A DNA stretch of 64,000 bases from Mageeibacillus sp. UBA6976 (GTDB lineage Bacteria > Bacillota > Clostridia > Saccharofermentanales > Saccharofermentanaceae), in NCBI GenBank assembly GCA_002450155.1, contig DJYO01000032.1, forward strand, positions 1 through 64,000, in the 5' to 3' direction. The notes beneath the pieces are model-generated. The model had not been told where the DNA came from and did no database searches. It was given only the letters and a program-made list of their open reading frames with translations. The position numbers and the translations under genes are program-made. Positions 16,735 to 25,961 of this stretch are shown here, piece after piece (positions within the stretch are counted from its first letter, which is position 1; every line of letters starts with the position of its first letter).

Positions 16735-18628
16735 TCTTGCGCATACAGCGCATGGCATTGATTATCGCGATTATCAGGACACCCACATCGCCGAATACAG
16801 CAAGCCACATGTTGGCAATACCTAATGCGCCGAGGATAAGGATTATGGCTTTGACGCCCAGCGCGAAAACGATATTCTCCCATACTATCCTCATGGTCTT
16901 GCGCGAGATCCTGATGGCATCTGCTATCTTGGAAGGCTTGTCATCCATAAGGACGATATCAGCTGATTCGATGGCTGCATCCGAACCCATGGCGCCCATG
17001 GCAATGCCGCAGTCTGCACGCATAAGTACAGGCGCATCGTTAATGCCGTCTCCTACAAATGCCAGTTTGCCTGAAGCTTCATTAAGGAGCTTCTCTACCT
17101 TGTCGACCTTGTCCTGAGGAAGGAGCTCGGCAAAGTAGCCCGTTAGACCGAGTCTGGAAGCTACGGCTGATGCTACGCCCTCCTTATCGCCGGTGAGCAT
17201 TATAAGATTCTTAACACCTAGAGACATAAGGTTCTTGATGGCAGACTCCGAATCCTCCTTGATCTGATCGTTGATAACAATATGACCAAGATACTCTGCT
17301 CCCGAAGAGGTTTCTCTTGCTATATGGATGATGGTTCCTGTCAGGTGGCAATCGTGCCAGTCGGCTTTGCACACATCCATAAGCTGACCGTTGCCGCAAT
17401 AGTATGTTATGCCGTTAACATCAGCCTTAACGCCCTTGCCTGCTATCTCAGAGACATTGGAGATACTGTCTTTTGCTATATGGCCTTCGTGAGCTCTTAC
17501 GATAGACTGGGCAACCGGATGGCTTGAATAGCTCTCACAGGCCGCAGCAATATCAAGGAGTTCAGCCTTATCTATAAGGTTTGGATGTATATCATCTACC
17601 GCAAAAACACCCTTTGTAAGTGTACCTGTCTTATCGAATACAACAGTATCTACCTTGGATAAGACTTCCATATAGCCTGCGCCCTTTATGAGGATACCAT
17701 CCTTTGAAGCTCCCCCTATTCCGCCAAAGAATGACAAAGGAACGGATACTACCAACGCGCAGGGGCATGATACGACAAGGAAGATACAGGCTCTGTTAAG
17801 CCATGTGGACCAAACAGGCCAGCTTGTAATACCTGTTATGACAGGCGGGATTATCGCAAGGAGCAATGCGCCTATTACAACGCAAGGCGTATACCACCTG
17901 GCAAATTTGCTTATGAAATTCTCTACCTTGGCTTTCTTGTCCGAAGCATTCTGGACTAATTCCAGGATCTTAGATACTGTGCTCTCGCCGAATGTAGAAG
18001 TTGTCCTGCACTTTATGACACCGGTAAGGTTTAAAGTACCGGATATTACTGTATCACTTACTCCGCAATTGACAGGCGCAGATTCTCCCGTCAACGCTGC
18101 CTGGTTTACCGAAGTATCTCCCTCGAGGATCACACCGTCCAAAGGTATCTTCTCTCCGGGATTTACTACTATCGTCTCACCAACCGAGACTTCATCAGGA
18201 GATACAGTTACCTGCTGACCATCTCTTATTACATTTGCCGAGTCAGGTCTTATATCCATTAATTTGGCTATGGATTTACGCGACCTTCCTACAGCAATAC
18301 TCTGGAACAGCTCACCCACCTGATAGAAGAGCATGACCGCAGATGCTTCCGGATACTCACCTGTTCCGAAAGCACCTACAGTAGCTATCATCATGAGAAA
18401 CTTCTCGTCAAAGAACTGTCCGTGACATATGTTTATAATAGCTGTCCTGAGCACATCATATCCCGATACGATATACGGTATCAGAAAGAGGATAAGCTCA
18501 AGATACCACGGCATTTCGAAAAGGTGCTCCAAGACCATAAATACCGCGAGCATAACGGCTGCGATGATTATGCGCCAGAGCATCTTCTTCTGTTTGCGTG
18601 TCAGATTAAACTTCATATTTTTTAACAA
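16727..18628 (-). CDS. Heavy-metal P1B-type ATPase (Zn/Cd/Pb exporter)
   Basis: About 630 residues. It shows the metal-binding CPC of helix 6 (SCPCALVVSVP), the phosphorylation motif DKTGTLTKG, the TGES actuator loop (LTGESAPV), the hinge GDGINDAPVL and the terminal FGDVGVLIIAIINAMR segment typical of the Zn/Cd subgroup. The usual N-terminal HMA domain is missing and is supplied as a separate gene just upstream. Translation may start at TTG 18628, directly after the HMA stop, or at ATG 18616. Neither has a strong ribosome binding site, so coupling is likely. Metal specificity is inferred from the regulator and helix motifs. Confidence 0.92.
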   Translation of the reverse strand: MLKNMKFNLTRKQKKMLWRIIIAAVMLAVFMVLEHLFEMPWYLELILFLIPYIVSGYDVLRTAIINICHGQFFDEKFLMMIATVGAFGTGEYPEASAVMLFYQVGELFQSIAVGRSRKSIAKLMDIRPDSANVIRDGQQVTVSPDEVSVGETIVVNPGEKIPLDGVILEGDTSVNQAALTGESAPVNCGVSDTVISGTLNLTGVIKCRTTSTFGESTVSKILELVQNASDKKAKVENFISKFARWYTPCVVIGALLLAIIPPVITGITSWPVWSTWLNRACIFLVVSCPCALVVSVPLSFFGGIGGASKDGILIKGAGYMEVLSKVDTVVFDKTGTLTKGVFAVDDIHPNLIDKAELLDIAAACESYSSHPVAQSIVRAHEGHIAKDSISNVSEIAGKGVKADVNGITYYCGNGQLMDVCKADWHDCHLTGTIIHIARETSSGAEYLGHIVINDQIKEDSESAIKNLMSLGVKNLIMLTGDKEGVASAVASRLGLTGYFAELLPQDKVDKVEKLLNEASGKLAFVGDGINDAPVLMRADCGIAMGAMGSDAAIESADIVLMDDKPSKIADAIRISRKTMRIVWENIVFALGVKAIILILGALGIANMWLAVFGDVGVLIIAIINAMRCMRKIR

Positions 18629-18847
18629 TTAGACCAGAACTGTGCAGTCCGGCTCTACCTTCCCTATCTCCTTAATTGCGGCCTTGAGCACCTTGTCGAA
18701 AACGGCATCATCTGCCTCAAGTGTCATCTTCTGTGTCATGAAGTTGATCTGGCATGATGTAACTCCGTCAAGCTTCTCAACTGCTTCCTGCATCTTTCTT
18801 GCGCAATTGGCGCAATCGAGATCTTCGAGTTCAAATGTCTTTTTCAT
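18629..18847 (-). CDS. Stand-alone HMA domain (CopZ-like metal chaperone fold)
   Basis: A 72-residue protein consisting of one heavy-metal-associated domain: DLDCANCARKM holds the CxxC metal site near residues 10-13. ATG at 18847 is chosen because GGAGGA lies seven bases ahead; the upstream in-frame ATG lacks one. Its stop directly abuts the ATPase reading frame. It probably delivers Zn, Cd or a similar ion to the ATPase, replacing the fused domain found in most homologues. Confidence 0.88.
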   Translation of the reverse strand: MKKTFELEDLDCANCARKMQEAVEKLDGVTSCQINFMTQKMTLEADDAVFDKVLKAAIKEIGKVEPDCTVLV

Positions 18848-18879
18848 AAATATATCCTCCAAATATTATATAAACCTGT

Positions 18880-19209
18880 TTATTCGGTAATATGCTCGTA
18901 GCCCTGGGCGATGATGGACTTAACGTGTTCATCAGACAGATGGTAATAAATAGTCTTACCGTCTCTCCTGCTCGCAACAAGGTTTGCAGACTTAAGAGTC
19001 TTAAGCTGATGAGAAATTGCTGATTGTGTCATCCCAAGGAGCTCTGCAATGGCACAAACGCACATCTCGTCTTCGTGCAGTGCATACATGATCTTGATCC
19101 TGGTGCTGTCACCAAAGATCTTAAACAGATCCCCCAGGTCTTGCAGGATCTCATCAGAAGGCATATCACTTTTAATATGCTCAAGAAGCTCAGTGTGATT
19201 ATGAGGCAT
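18880..19209 (-). CDS. ArsR/SmtB-family metal-responsive repressor
   Basis: A 109-residue winged-helix repressor (recognition helix TQSAISHQLKTLKSANLV). Two known metal-site types are both visible. The CVC of DEMCVCAIA (C50, C52) is as in ArsR/CadC. The alpha-5 site D93-x-H95...H106-x2-E109 has exactly the spacing and residues of SmtB (D104, H106, H117, E120). Zn2+ binding at alpha-5 is therefore likely, and the CVC may add a second, softer-metal site. It heads the HMA-ATPase operon and sits directly behind a matching operator, so it should repress its own operon until metal is in excess. Confidence 0.92.
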   Translation of the reverse strand: MPHNHTELLEHIKSDMPSDEILQDLGDLFKIFGDSTRIKIMYALHEDEMCVCAIAELLGMTQSAISHQLKTLKSANLVASRRDGKTIYYHLSDEHVKSIIAQGYEHITE

Positions 19210-19232
19210 AACAGATCTCCTTATCGCTTATT

Positions 19233-19290
19233 ATATGAACGGTTGCTCATATGTTCACTTAAATAATATCAAAGATTCTTCTAATGTCAA
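19233..19290 (-). promoter_or_regulatory. Promoter and SmtB/ArsR-type operator of the metal operon
   Basis: On the minus strand: -35 TTGACA (19290-19285), 16-base spacer, -10 TATTAT (19268-19263). Overlapping the start region, 19233-19252 is an imperfect 20-base palindrome. Read on the minus strand it is ATATGAGCA-AC-CGTTCATAT, which matches the classic ATATGAACA-nn-TGTTCATAT operator of this family with two changes. Confidence 0.8.
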
Positions 19291-19391
19291 CTATGAATTA
19301 ACGGCGACCTCTTCTGCTTTCTCAAACGGAGTTAGTAGAGTTCCTGATATACCAGTATCTCGTCAGTATCCTTGCAATAGATATAAGCAGC

Positions 19392-21704
19392 TTATCTGTA
19401 TGAACCGTACTTCTTACGTCTCTCGTTCTTCTCTTCGTACAGAAGACCATCAGCAATATCCAATACCTCATAGATATCGACCTTGGGGCTGCTGGAGAAC
19501 TTATAAAGACCGACGCTCATTGCTATCGGATAGGGTTTATTGGCCATCTTGTTATATCTCTGGCTTACCTTCTCGATACGGTTCTTGATATCCTGGGTAT
19601 CACAGTCAGATCCGATTATCGCAAGTACAACAAATTCGTCTCCGCCCATTCGGCCGATTATATCGTTGCCGCGGAAGGATTCTCTTAATACCTTGGCGAT
19701 GGTCTTAAGTGAGAAGTCACCCTCGTCATGACCGAACTTGTCATTTACCATCTTGAGGTTATCCATATCTGCATAGCAGACGACAGCTGTCTTACCGATG
19801 TTAAGTGGATCGCTCAATGCTTTCTCTGCATTGAAGAGGAAACCACGTCTGTTAAACAGTCCGGTCAGCTCATCCTTCTTGGCGATCTCATCAAGCTTTG
19901 TATTATCTCTAATAAAGCGCTCAAGCGAGTTCTGGAGATTCTGCTTAGCCTTATTCTGTTCCTCGATCATGATCAGGGACTTAAGGGTCACAGAAAGCTG
20001 GAATGCAACTGTGGATACATTAGACAGATTGCTTGCGTCAAGCTCATTGACCAGGAGACCATAGAGATCGGCACCGACGAACAGCGGGAATACTACCATG
20101 GTCCTTCTGCTCTCACCCTCGATAAACTCATTGGTAAAGAGAAGCTCAGTACGCAGGAGCTGCTGCTCATCACTCATGGTCCTTATACCCCTGTCGTCAC
20201 TTATTGCCTTAAGGAGCATGGAGTTAGGACACTTCCAGTTTGTCTCTCCGGAATTATGGATATTTCCCTGGAACAGGTAGAGCAGAGACTTCTTAAATCC
20301 AACGGAATAAAGGCCGCCCAGCAAGTGCTCAAAGGGGATATCGCTGTCAGAGGACATGAGGAATATATCTCCTGTCTGCTGATTGACCATACGGGAGAGA
20401 CGCTCGCTCTTATTATTGATATCTCTTGTAATAGAGAGTCCGGAGAATGACAGCATCCTGTAGAAATCAGAGAAAGTATTATTCATCAGGGCCTCATCCT
20501 TATTATCTTTAAGGATGCAGGCTGCTTCATACTGCATGGTCTGCAGGACATTAAAGAACTTCTCAGGTGTTGTATATGCCAACAGGTCCGTATGGAGTAT
20601 GTGAGCAAAACTCTTATCCATCTTCTCTGCTACGGACTGCCTGTCTGAAGACTTGATGAACTCAGAGAAGGCATGGCAGAAATCTGATATCCTGTCCTTG
20701 ATCTCAGATATCGGACCATCGTCAACAAAGATTCCGAAGAGATACTTCTTAACATGCTCTATGAATTCGGTCTTCCCTGTCTCAAGATCAGTAAAATGGA
20801 GCCATTTGCTCATATCCTCGACATCGAGACCGTCACAGCCGCAGGAGCTCCTCTGGACAAGATGAGTCTCAACTGACATATCTGTAAGATCCTTATGTTC
20901 TAAGTAATTGGGCGCGTTCAAAACAGCCTTGTAAGTAAGATCTGCAGAGCTTGCCTCAACTGTGGTAAGGGGCGGATGCATGGAAACAGAGAAACTGTCG
21001 TCATCAAATCCCGTTACAAGGATATCCTTGCCCGGCAGGATACCTCTGTCATAAAGAGCCTTATAGCCGCCGATGGCCATAGAATCATTGGCAAATACGA
21101 TGGCATCCAGCTTTCCGTTCCTGTCAAGGAGCTCATCTACGACATCGGAGCTTCTCTCAGTAAAGTCGCCGTATGCTATTCTGGATTCATCAACCTCGAT
21201 ACCGCGGTTTTGTAAACACTCCTTATAGACTTCAAGTCTCTCATTGGCATCACGGTTTGTAATAGGACCTGATACATAGCCGATATTGCGTGCATTATGC
21301 TTGTCTATCAGGTGATAGATAGCAGAGCTAAGTCCGGATCTGTTATCGAATGTTACGGAATTATAGCCCTCAAAATTAGAAAACAAACAGACAATAGGCA
21401 CCTTAGGAAGAGTCTTAAGAAACGCCTTCTGCTCTTCAAGAGTTGCTCTGGAACATATCGTGCCCTGAAGGATGTAGATGATATCCACATTCCTCGTTGT
21501 AGGCAGACCGAATATGGAATTGTACTGATATTCATATTCCTTATCAGCATACTTGCTGTCGGGTTTGCCTATATAATGTCCCGGGAAGATAAAAAGGTTT
21601 GCATCAAGTGCCTTGGCAGCGAGCTCGGCGCCTTTGCAGGCCTGGTATGAGAAGTAGTTATCTATATCATCGATCAAGAATCCGATATTAAGACGCTTAG
21701 ACAT
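19392..21704 (-). CDS. Diguanylate cyclase with a LacI-type ligand-binding domain
   Basis: 770 residues. Residues 1-285 have the periplasmic-binding-protein-like fold of LacI/GalR sensors (NIGYVSGP, AIVFANDSMAIGGYKAL, DILVTGFDDD, then QRSSCGC) but no DNA-binding helix-turn-helix precedes it. A middle region of about 300 residues looks helical or GAF-like. A GGDEF domain closes the protein: DELTGLFNRRG, GRMGGDEFVVL with intact catalytic GGDEF and an inhibitory RxxD site (RGND) five residues upstream. I see no signal peptide or transmembrane helix, so sensing is cytoplasmic. It should make cyclic di-GMP in response to a small ligand such as a sugar. ATG at 21704 has GGAGGA eight bases ahead. 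Confidence 0.88.
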   Translation of the reverse strand: MSKRLNIGFLIDDIDNYFSYQACKGAELAAKALDANLFIFPGHYIGKPDSKYADKEYEYQYNSIFGLPTTRNVDIIYILQGTICSRATLEEQKAFLKTLPKVPIVCLFSNFEGYNSVTFDNRSGLSSAIYHLIDKHNARNIGYVSGPITNRDANERLEVYKECLQNRGIEVDESRIAYGDFTERSSDVVDELLDRNGKLDAIVFANDSMAIGGYKALYDRGILPGKDILVTGFDDDSFSVSMHPPLTTVEASSADLTYKAVLNAPNYLEHKDLTDMSVETHLVQRSSCGCDGLDVEDMSKWLHFTDLETGKTEFIEHVKKYLFGIFVDDGPISEIKDRISDFCHAFSEFIKSSDRQSVAEKMDKSFAHILHTDLLAYTTPEKFFNVLQTMQYEAACILKDNKDEALMNNTFSDFYRMLSFSGLSITRDINNKSERLSRMVNQQTGDIFLMSSDSDIPFEHLLGGLYSVGFKKSLLYLFQGNIHNSGETNWKCPNSMLLKAISDDRGIRTMSDEQQLLRTELLFTNEFIEGESRRTMVVFPLFVGADLYGLLVNELDASNLSNVSTVAFQLSVTLKSLIMIEEQNKAKQNLQNSLERFIRDNTKLDEIAKKDELTGLFNRRGFLFNAEKALSDPLNIGKTAVVCYADMDNLKMVNDKFGHDEGDFSLKTIAKVLRESFRGNDIIGRMGGDEFVVLAIIGSDCDTQDIKNRIEKVSQRYNKMANKPYPIAMSVGLYKFSSSPKVDIYEVLDIADGLLYEEKNERRKKYGSYR

Positions 21705-21719
21705 ACAAACAATCCTCCT

Positions 21720-21740
21720 ATGATAAATACATCTTATCAT
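21720..21740 (-). promoter_or_regulatory. Small inverted repeat just ahead of the GGDEF gene's ribosome site
   Basis: ATGATAA and TTATCAT form seven-base arms around a seven-base loop, ending directly at the AGGAGG site. It could be an operator or an RNA hairpin. A weak promoter (TTGTTA, 18 bases, TATGAT) overlaps its left arm. Confidence 0.35.
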
Positions 21741-21801
21741 AAGAGGACTGGTAAAGAATTAACAAACCAAAAACAAATTTAAGAATTACAAAGGCTATCC
21801 T

Positions 21802-22437
21802 TCACCACGAAGGAGTCTTGAAGACCATAAACTTATAGCAGTCATCCGCGCTCGTCTCGAAGGCCTTAAATACCAGCCTAACGGTATCATAGACAGACTT
21901 CCAGCGGATAATATCCACTGTATCAAGATCAGATGTAAAGAGCTCATTAATAAGAAGATCATACATCTTCTCAAAATTTACTCCATAGGAATCAAAGTTA
22001 TTTACGGCCTTGATAAATGCACCCTTATTATTGCTGTCATAGACTCTTAAGACATTGATGAGATGAGAAAAGGATCTGACAGCGCCAACGATGCAGTTTA
22101 CAGATGCCTTGTACCCTTCTGTTGCCTCAGTGATATTGTATCTTGCAAGGCACTTGGCAAGCTCATTAAGCATATCTATGGTCTCTTCAAGATGAGACAG
22201 CATACGGTAGATATTCGCACGCTTCTCAGAAGGAGCGATCTCAATACCGCTGAACTTATATCCAAACTCATGGAAAATGGAATCACCCTCACTCTCAAGG
22301 GCACCGATCTTTAAGACAATCTCGTCCCTCCTGTCCATCTCATCGATCATCTCAAGCAGAAGATCGCACTGACGGTATAAGACATCAGCCAGATTTAAGG
22401 CATTATCAAATATAAAATCTCTTTCTTCTGCTGTCAT
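21802..22437 (-). CDS. DUF47 / PhoU-like protein
   Basis: A 211-residue all-helical protein of the DUF47 (PhoU-related, TIGR00153) family. Recognisable are the N-terminal FDNALNLADVL helix, the acidic GALESEGDSIFHEF segment (metal-coordinating EGD in PhoU relatives) and the late SVYDTVRLVFKAFETSADD helix. Members usually regulate or partner an adjacent PiT phosphate transporter. No such transporter is in the window, so its partner must lie elsewhere. The gene seems monocistronic. Confidence 0.8.
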   Translation of the reverse strand: MTAEERDFIFDNALNLADVLYRQCDLLLEMIDEMDRRDEIVLKIGALESEGDSIFHEFGYKFSGIEIAPSEKRANIYRMLSHLEETIDMLNELAKCLARYNITEATEGYKASVNCIVGAVRSFSHLINVLRVYDSNNKGAFIKAVNNFDSYGVNFEKMYDLLINELFTSDLDTVDIIRWKSVYDTVRLVFKAFETSADDCYKFMVFKTPSW

Positions 22438-22493
22438 CGCAATTATCCTCCCTGAAACTGGGATAATTATACATTATCAGCAAATATAAAGGC

Positions 22494-22524
22494 AATAAAA
22501 AATGAGCCGCCGAAGGCAGCTCAT
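22494..22524 (-). terminator. Terminator after sepF
   Basis: On the minus strand the stem AATGAGC-x-GCC / GGC-x-GCTCATT (one mismatch) is followed by a run of T (TTTTTTATT). It lies about 25 bases after the sepF stop. Confidence 0.75.
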
Positions 22525-22547
22525 TAATTACTTAGTTTTATCTGATA

Positions 22548-23012
22548 TCAGAGTGCGGAAACTTTAGTTCCAACAGCTGTCTCATCAGCAGACTCAACAA
22601 CGAGATCGACAGACTTAGGTGTGCAGACGAAAGTTGTCTTTACAGGTGTAGGCTCAACTCTGCCGCCGAGTGCATAAACACCACCGGAGATGTAGTCAAC
22701 TACGCGCTGATTCTTCTCTGTGTTTGTGAGATTGCAGATTACGATGTGACCTTCACGGATGTGATCGCAAACAACCTGGCTTGTTCTGATGTCATAGGGA
22801 GTGAGCATGATGACTGTAGGATTCTTAACTGCTACAGGTGTTGTTACTGCAGGTGCAGGCTCCTGAACAAAAGTATCCTCGGGCTGATAATCTTCGTAGT
22901 ATGTCTCGCCCTCATCATAGATCTCTTCATTCTCATCAAAGTATTCATTCTCGTCTTCTACAGGCTGCTCGATTAAGCTGTTCCAGAATGACTTGATGCT
23001 AAAATTTCCCAT
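22548..23012 (-). CDS. sepF: Cell division protein SepF
   Basis: 154 residues. An N-terminal membrane-targeting amphipathic segment (MGNFSIKSFWNSLI) is followed by an acidic linker rich in D, E and Y. The SepF core runs from about residue 65: VIMLTPYDIRTSQVVCDHI, NLTNTEKNQRVVDYISGGVYALGG. SepF tethers and bundles FtsZ at the septum. In many Clostridia it sits near yggS, as here. The 174-base gap to yggS and the promoter in it suggest it is transcribed on its own. SD and ATG are normal. Confidence 0.93.
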   Translation of the reverse strand: MGNFSIKSFWNSLIEQPVEDENEYFDENEEIYDEGETYYEDYQPEDTFVQEPAPAVTTPVAVKNPTVIMLTPYDIRTSQVVCDHIREGHIVICNLTNTEKNQRVVDYISGGVYALGGRVEPTPVKTTFVCTPKSVDLVVESADETAVGTKVSAL

Positions 23013-23067
23013 TGTTATTTCCTCCTTAAATTTCGCCCGACCAAGGACATTTGTTTAACATAAACAG

Positions 23068-23095
23068 ATAATAACTCAAAGGGTTTTTATCGCAA
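23068..23095 (-). promoter_or_regulatory. Probable sepF promoter inside a degenerate ~54-base duplication
   Basis: On the minus strand: TTGCGA (23095-23090), 16 bases, TATTAT (23073-23068). The plus-strand sequence AAGGGTTTTTAT occurs at 23079-23090 and again at 23133-23144, with similar flanks (TAACT before, CAAAATT and TGACA-like words after). The upstream region thus looks like an old tandem duplication. Confidence 0.45.
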
Positions 23096-23186
23096 TAAAA
23101 TTGGTCAAAGTGACACAAGACAGTAACTTAAGAAGGGTTTTTATGACAAAATGTAACAAAATTTGACAAATAACTGCAAAAAAGTG

Positions 23187-23924
23187 TTATGTGCCGAGAT
23201 ATTTAGCCCTGTCTCCGAATATGGCAGTGCCTATCCTTACATGGGTCGCGCCTTCCAGGATAGCAGATCTGTAATCCTGGCTCATGCCCATAGACAGTAC
23301 GTTCCAGGCCTGTCTCTCCTTACAGTAGGAAGATAGATCTTCAAATATCTCACGGGTCCTTGCAAAGACTTCTCTGGCCTCTCCCTCATATGTCTGGATA
23401 GGAGCCATTGTCATAAGACCTCTTATCCTTACATTAGGAAGATCTCCTATCTTATCCAGGGCAGGCTTTAGTTCGTGGGGAGCAAAGCCATGTTTGCTCT
23501 CCTCTCCAGACACATTGGCCTGAAGTAGGATATCCGTTGTAACATTATTGTTCAAAGAGCGCTTTGAGATCTCTTCTGCAAGTTCCAGAGTGTTGACTGA
23601 ATGGATGAGAGAGGTCTTGCCTATAATGTATTTAACCTTATTCTTCTGGAGAGTTCCGATAAGGTGCCAGTTGCATTTAAGATCCAGAGCACTGAAGCGC
23701 TCAACTTTTGGAAGAAGTTCCTGTACCCTGTTCTCACCCAGGTCTTCAAGACCGCAGGCTACAGCTGCCTCTGCATATTCCACGGGGAAGACTTTGGACA
23801 CCCCGATAAGGGTAACAGAGCCCGGCTCTCTTCCGGCCAGCTTAAGGCAATCACTGATAGACTCCCTGCACATGGCTATATTGATCTTAAGTTTCTCGTA
23901 TAAGGCCTCGTCGTAATCAGGCAT
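23187..23924 (-). CDS. yggS: YggS-family pyridoxal phosphate homeostasis protein
   Basis: A 245-residue PLP-binding barrel protein. The PLP lysine lies in LIGVSKVFP. Other family marks are DLGENRVQELL, WHLIGTLQKNKVKYI, HSVNTLELAEEI, IRGLMTMAP and LSMGMSQDYRSAILEGATHVRIGTAIFG. The family buffers PLP and affects amino-acid metabolism; it has no known catalytic reaction. It starts one base after the HlyD-like stop and belongs to the COG4100-HlyD-yggS operon. Confidence 0.95.
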   Translation of the reverse strand: MPDYDEALYEKLKINIAMCRESISDCLKLAGREPGSVTLIGVSKVFPVEYAEAAVACGLEDLGENRVQELLPKVERFSALDLKCNWHLIGTLQKNKVKYIIGKTSLIHSVNTLELAEEISKRSLNNNVTTDILLQANVSGEESKHGFAPHELKPALDKIGDLPNVRIRGLMTMAPIQTYEGEAREVFARTREIFEDLSSYCKERQAWNVLSMGMSQDYRSAILEGATHVRIGTAIFGDRAKYLGT

Positions 23925-23925
23925 A

Positions 23926-25950
23926 TCAGTCCACCTTCTCTCCAGGACCTACAGTCTCAGGATTAGTAATGATAACAGTATCAAGATCCGGTACATTGGA
24001 TCTGCCGATCGGACAAACTATGGCAAACTCTCTGTCGTGATCCAGGATAATAACCCTTGTTGCATCAACAAACCCCTGGTTATTGACATAGAGAGTACCG
24101 ATGCCGTCATATTCCGTACATGTGATCTTTGTGCAGGAATTGCCGAGACCGGTCGCCGTATCTATAAATGTGGCAGTATAGCCGTCAGGATAGAGCCTTG
24201 CGAGCTTGAGCATATTGGAATAATCGTTCATAGTCTGGAATGAGACTAACATGGTGCCGTCTTCGAAGGATTCGCAGTGAGCGACAGTTGCAGCGCCGAC
24301 GGTGGTATTCTCCTTTTCGACAGGCAGACCTTCGTCATCATAGACGGGATCCGGAACGATATTGATATTGAAGATAGCTCCTTCGCCGAATGCCTCGGGA
24401 GAGATACCTGCATCAGCCGGGAAGAATACTGAGAATGCAGGAGAATCGTCCTTAACATATTCAGAATCAACGAGGCTGGACGAAGATACTCTCATGCCGT
24501 TTGTCTCAGAGATAACGATCTCGATATCGACAGTACGAAGGTCTAAAAGATCCTCTACACACCTTGATGTTTCGAATGTAATGAGCATGCCCTGGCCGTC
24601 GCTTTCAAATCTGACGACTTCGCAGTTATCAATGGAGATACCCTCGGATCTTACATTGATATCGTGATGAGTGCCGACGGCAAAGTCAGTAATGGCAGCA
24701 TCTCCGGAAGACAAATAAACGGTAATGTACTGGCTCTCGTTCTGTGCAAGCCTTACAACGGGCGATCCGGCCTCGATCTCAAGATCTGAAGGGATGGCAC
24801 CTACCGAATTAGAGATGGCATTCTTGACATCAACTATGTTCATGCTGAGGAATGTATCGTAATCGAGGATCTCCTCCTGACCATCAAGCCTGAATGATGC
24901 AATACCGGGACGGTCTGCAAATACTCTGTTGGCATCACGCTCTAACTGTGCCTGATAGATGCTCTCATCGTCACGGAGAGCTGACAGCCTCTCATCGTTA
25001 AAATCTATGTTGGATAATTCTGACTCTCTCTCATCAAGGATAACGTTGATGGAAGATGAATAAGAGGACAGATCCGACATATTGCCCGTCATGGAATCAA
25101 GTCTTATGGAATCTATAACAGAGGACAGATTCTTGTCGAAATTGTTATAGATAACGTCTGCCTCGGTAACGCCGCCTGCAGTAATGAGCTCCTGCTGGAC
25201 ATCAGAGATCTGGGACTGGACATTTCTCAGATCGGATACGACTGACTGCATATCGTCAGGTACTACCATGGCAAGCTCCTGAGCCTTGGCTACGCGGGAA
25301 CCCTCTGTGATCCTGGTAACAAGAGAGCCGCCGTTATCAGAGGATATGACGACCTCATCTCTTACTATGAGAGCCCTTGCACCTATCGTATGCTCCACAG
25401 AACCAGTCGTAACAAAGGAGAACTTAGGCTTCTCTGCAAAATGGTCATATAAGTGATGTACGACAAACATAAGAACGAACAGAGCGGCGATAACTGCCAC
25501 TGCTCCCAGGATACCGTTGCGGATAGCCCTTCCTTCAGCACTCTTATGGGCGGCACTCTTGGAAGAAAGCCTCTTCTTATCCATCTTAGCCTGCTCGGCA
25601 AGGACCTTGCGCTCGTTCTCTTTTGCAAGTTTCCTGGCTTCTTCGGCCTTCTTCTGCTCCCTTGCCATGATCTTCTGCTGTTCTGAAACAACAGCCTGGT
25701 AATTGGATGACTTCTGTGGCTTCTTTCCCTTAACCGGCCTTGGCTGCTTCTTGTTTAGAGGCTGGGTCTGAGCCTTGGGCTTGTTTCTTCCTGAAGGCAT
25801 CTTCTTTAAAGCAGGATCAGCTTCAGCCTTAGAGCTATGAGATGCAGGCTTTATCTGCTTGCCCTTTGGCTGCAAAGACTTGTCACCAGTCTTCCTCTTC
25901 TTAGGTCTTTTGTTGTTATTTGCGTTATACCACTGATCGTTATTAGACAT
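23926..25950 (-). CDS. HlyD-like membrane-anchored protein
   Basis: 674 residues. The first 140 are very rich in K, Q, P and N and should be cytoplasmic. One transmembrane helix follows (AVAVIAALFVLMFVVHHLY), then a large extracytoplasmic part with a biotinyl/HlyD-like segment (IVRDEVVISSDNGGSLVTRITEGSRVAKAQELAMV) and coiled-coil regions. Similar proteins sit beside yggS and sepF in Clostridia, which hints at an envelope or division role, but the function is not established. ATG at 25950 is chosen because GAGGTGG precedes it; the GTG nine bases upstream lies within that site. Confidence 0.75.
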   Translation of the reverse strand: MSNNDQWYNANNNKRPKKRKTGDKSLQPKGKQIKPASHSSKAEADPALKKMPSGRNKPKAQTQPLNKKQPRPVKGKKPQKSSNYQAVVSEQQKIMAREQKKAEEARKLAKENERKVLAEQAKMDKKRLSSKSAAHKSAEGRAIRNGILGAVAVIAALFVLMFVVHHLYDHFAEKPKFSFVTTGSVEHTIGARALIVRDEVVISSDNGGSLVTRITEGSRVAKAQELAMVVPDDMQSVVSDLRNVQSQISDVQQELITAGGVTEADVIYNNFDKNLSSVIDSIRLDSMTGNMSDLSSYSSSINVILDERESELSNIDFNDERLSALRDDESIYQAQLERDANRVFADRPGIASFRLDGQEEILDYDTFLSMNIVDVKNAISNSVGAIPSDLEIEAGSPVVRLAQNESQYITVYLSSGDAAITDFAVGTHHDINVRSEGISIDNCEVVRFESDGQGMLITFETSRCVEDLLDLRTVDIEIVISETNGMRVSSSSLVDSEYVKDDSPAFSVFFPADAGISPEAFGEGAIFNINIVPDPVYDDEGLPVEKENTTVGAATVAHCESFEDGTMLVSFQTMNDYSNMLKLARLYPDGYTATFIDTATGLGNSCTKITCTEYDGIGTLYVNNQGFVDATRVIILDHDREFAIVCPIGRSNVPDLDTVIITNPETVGPGEKVD

Positions 25951-25961
25951 AATCCCCACCT

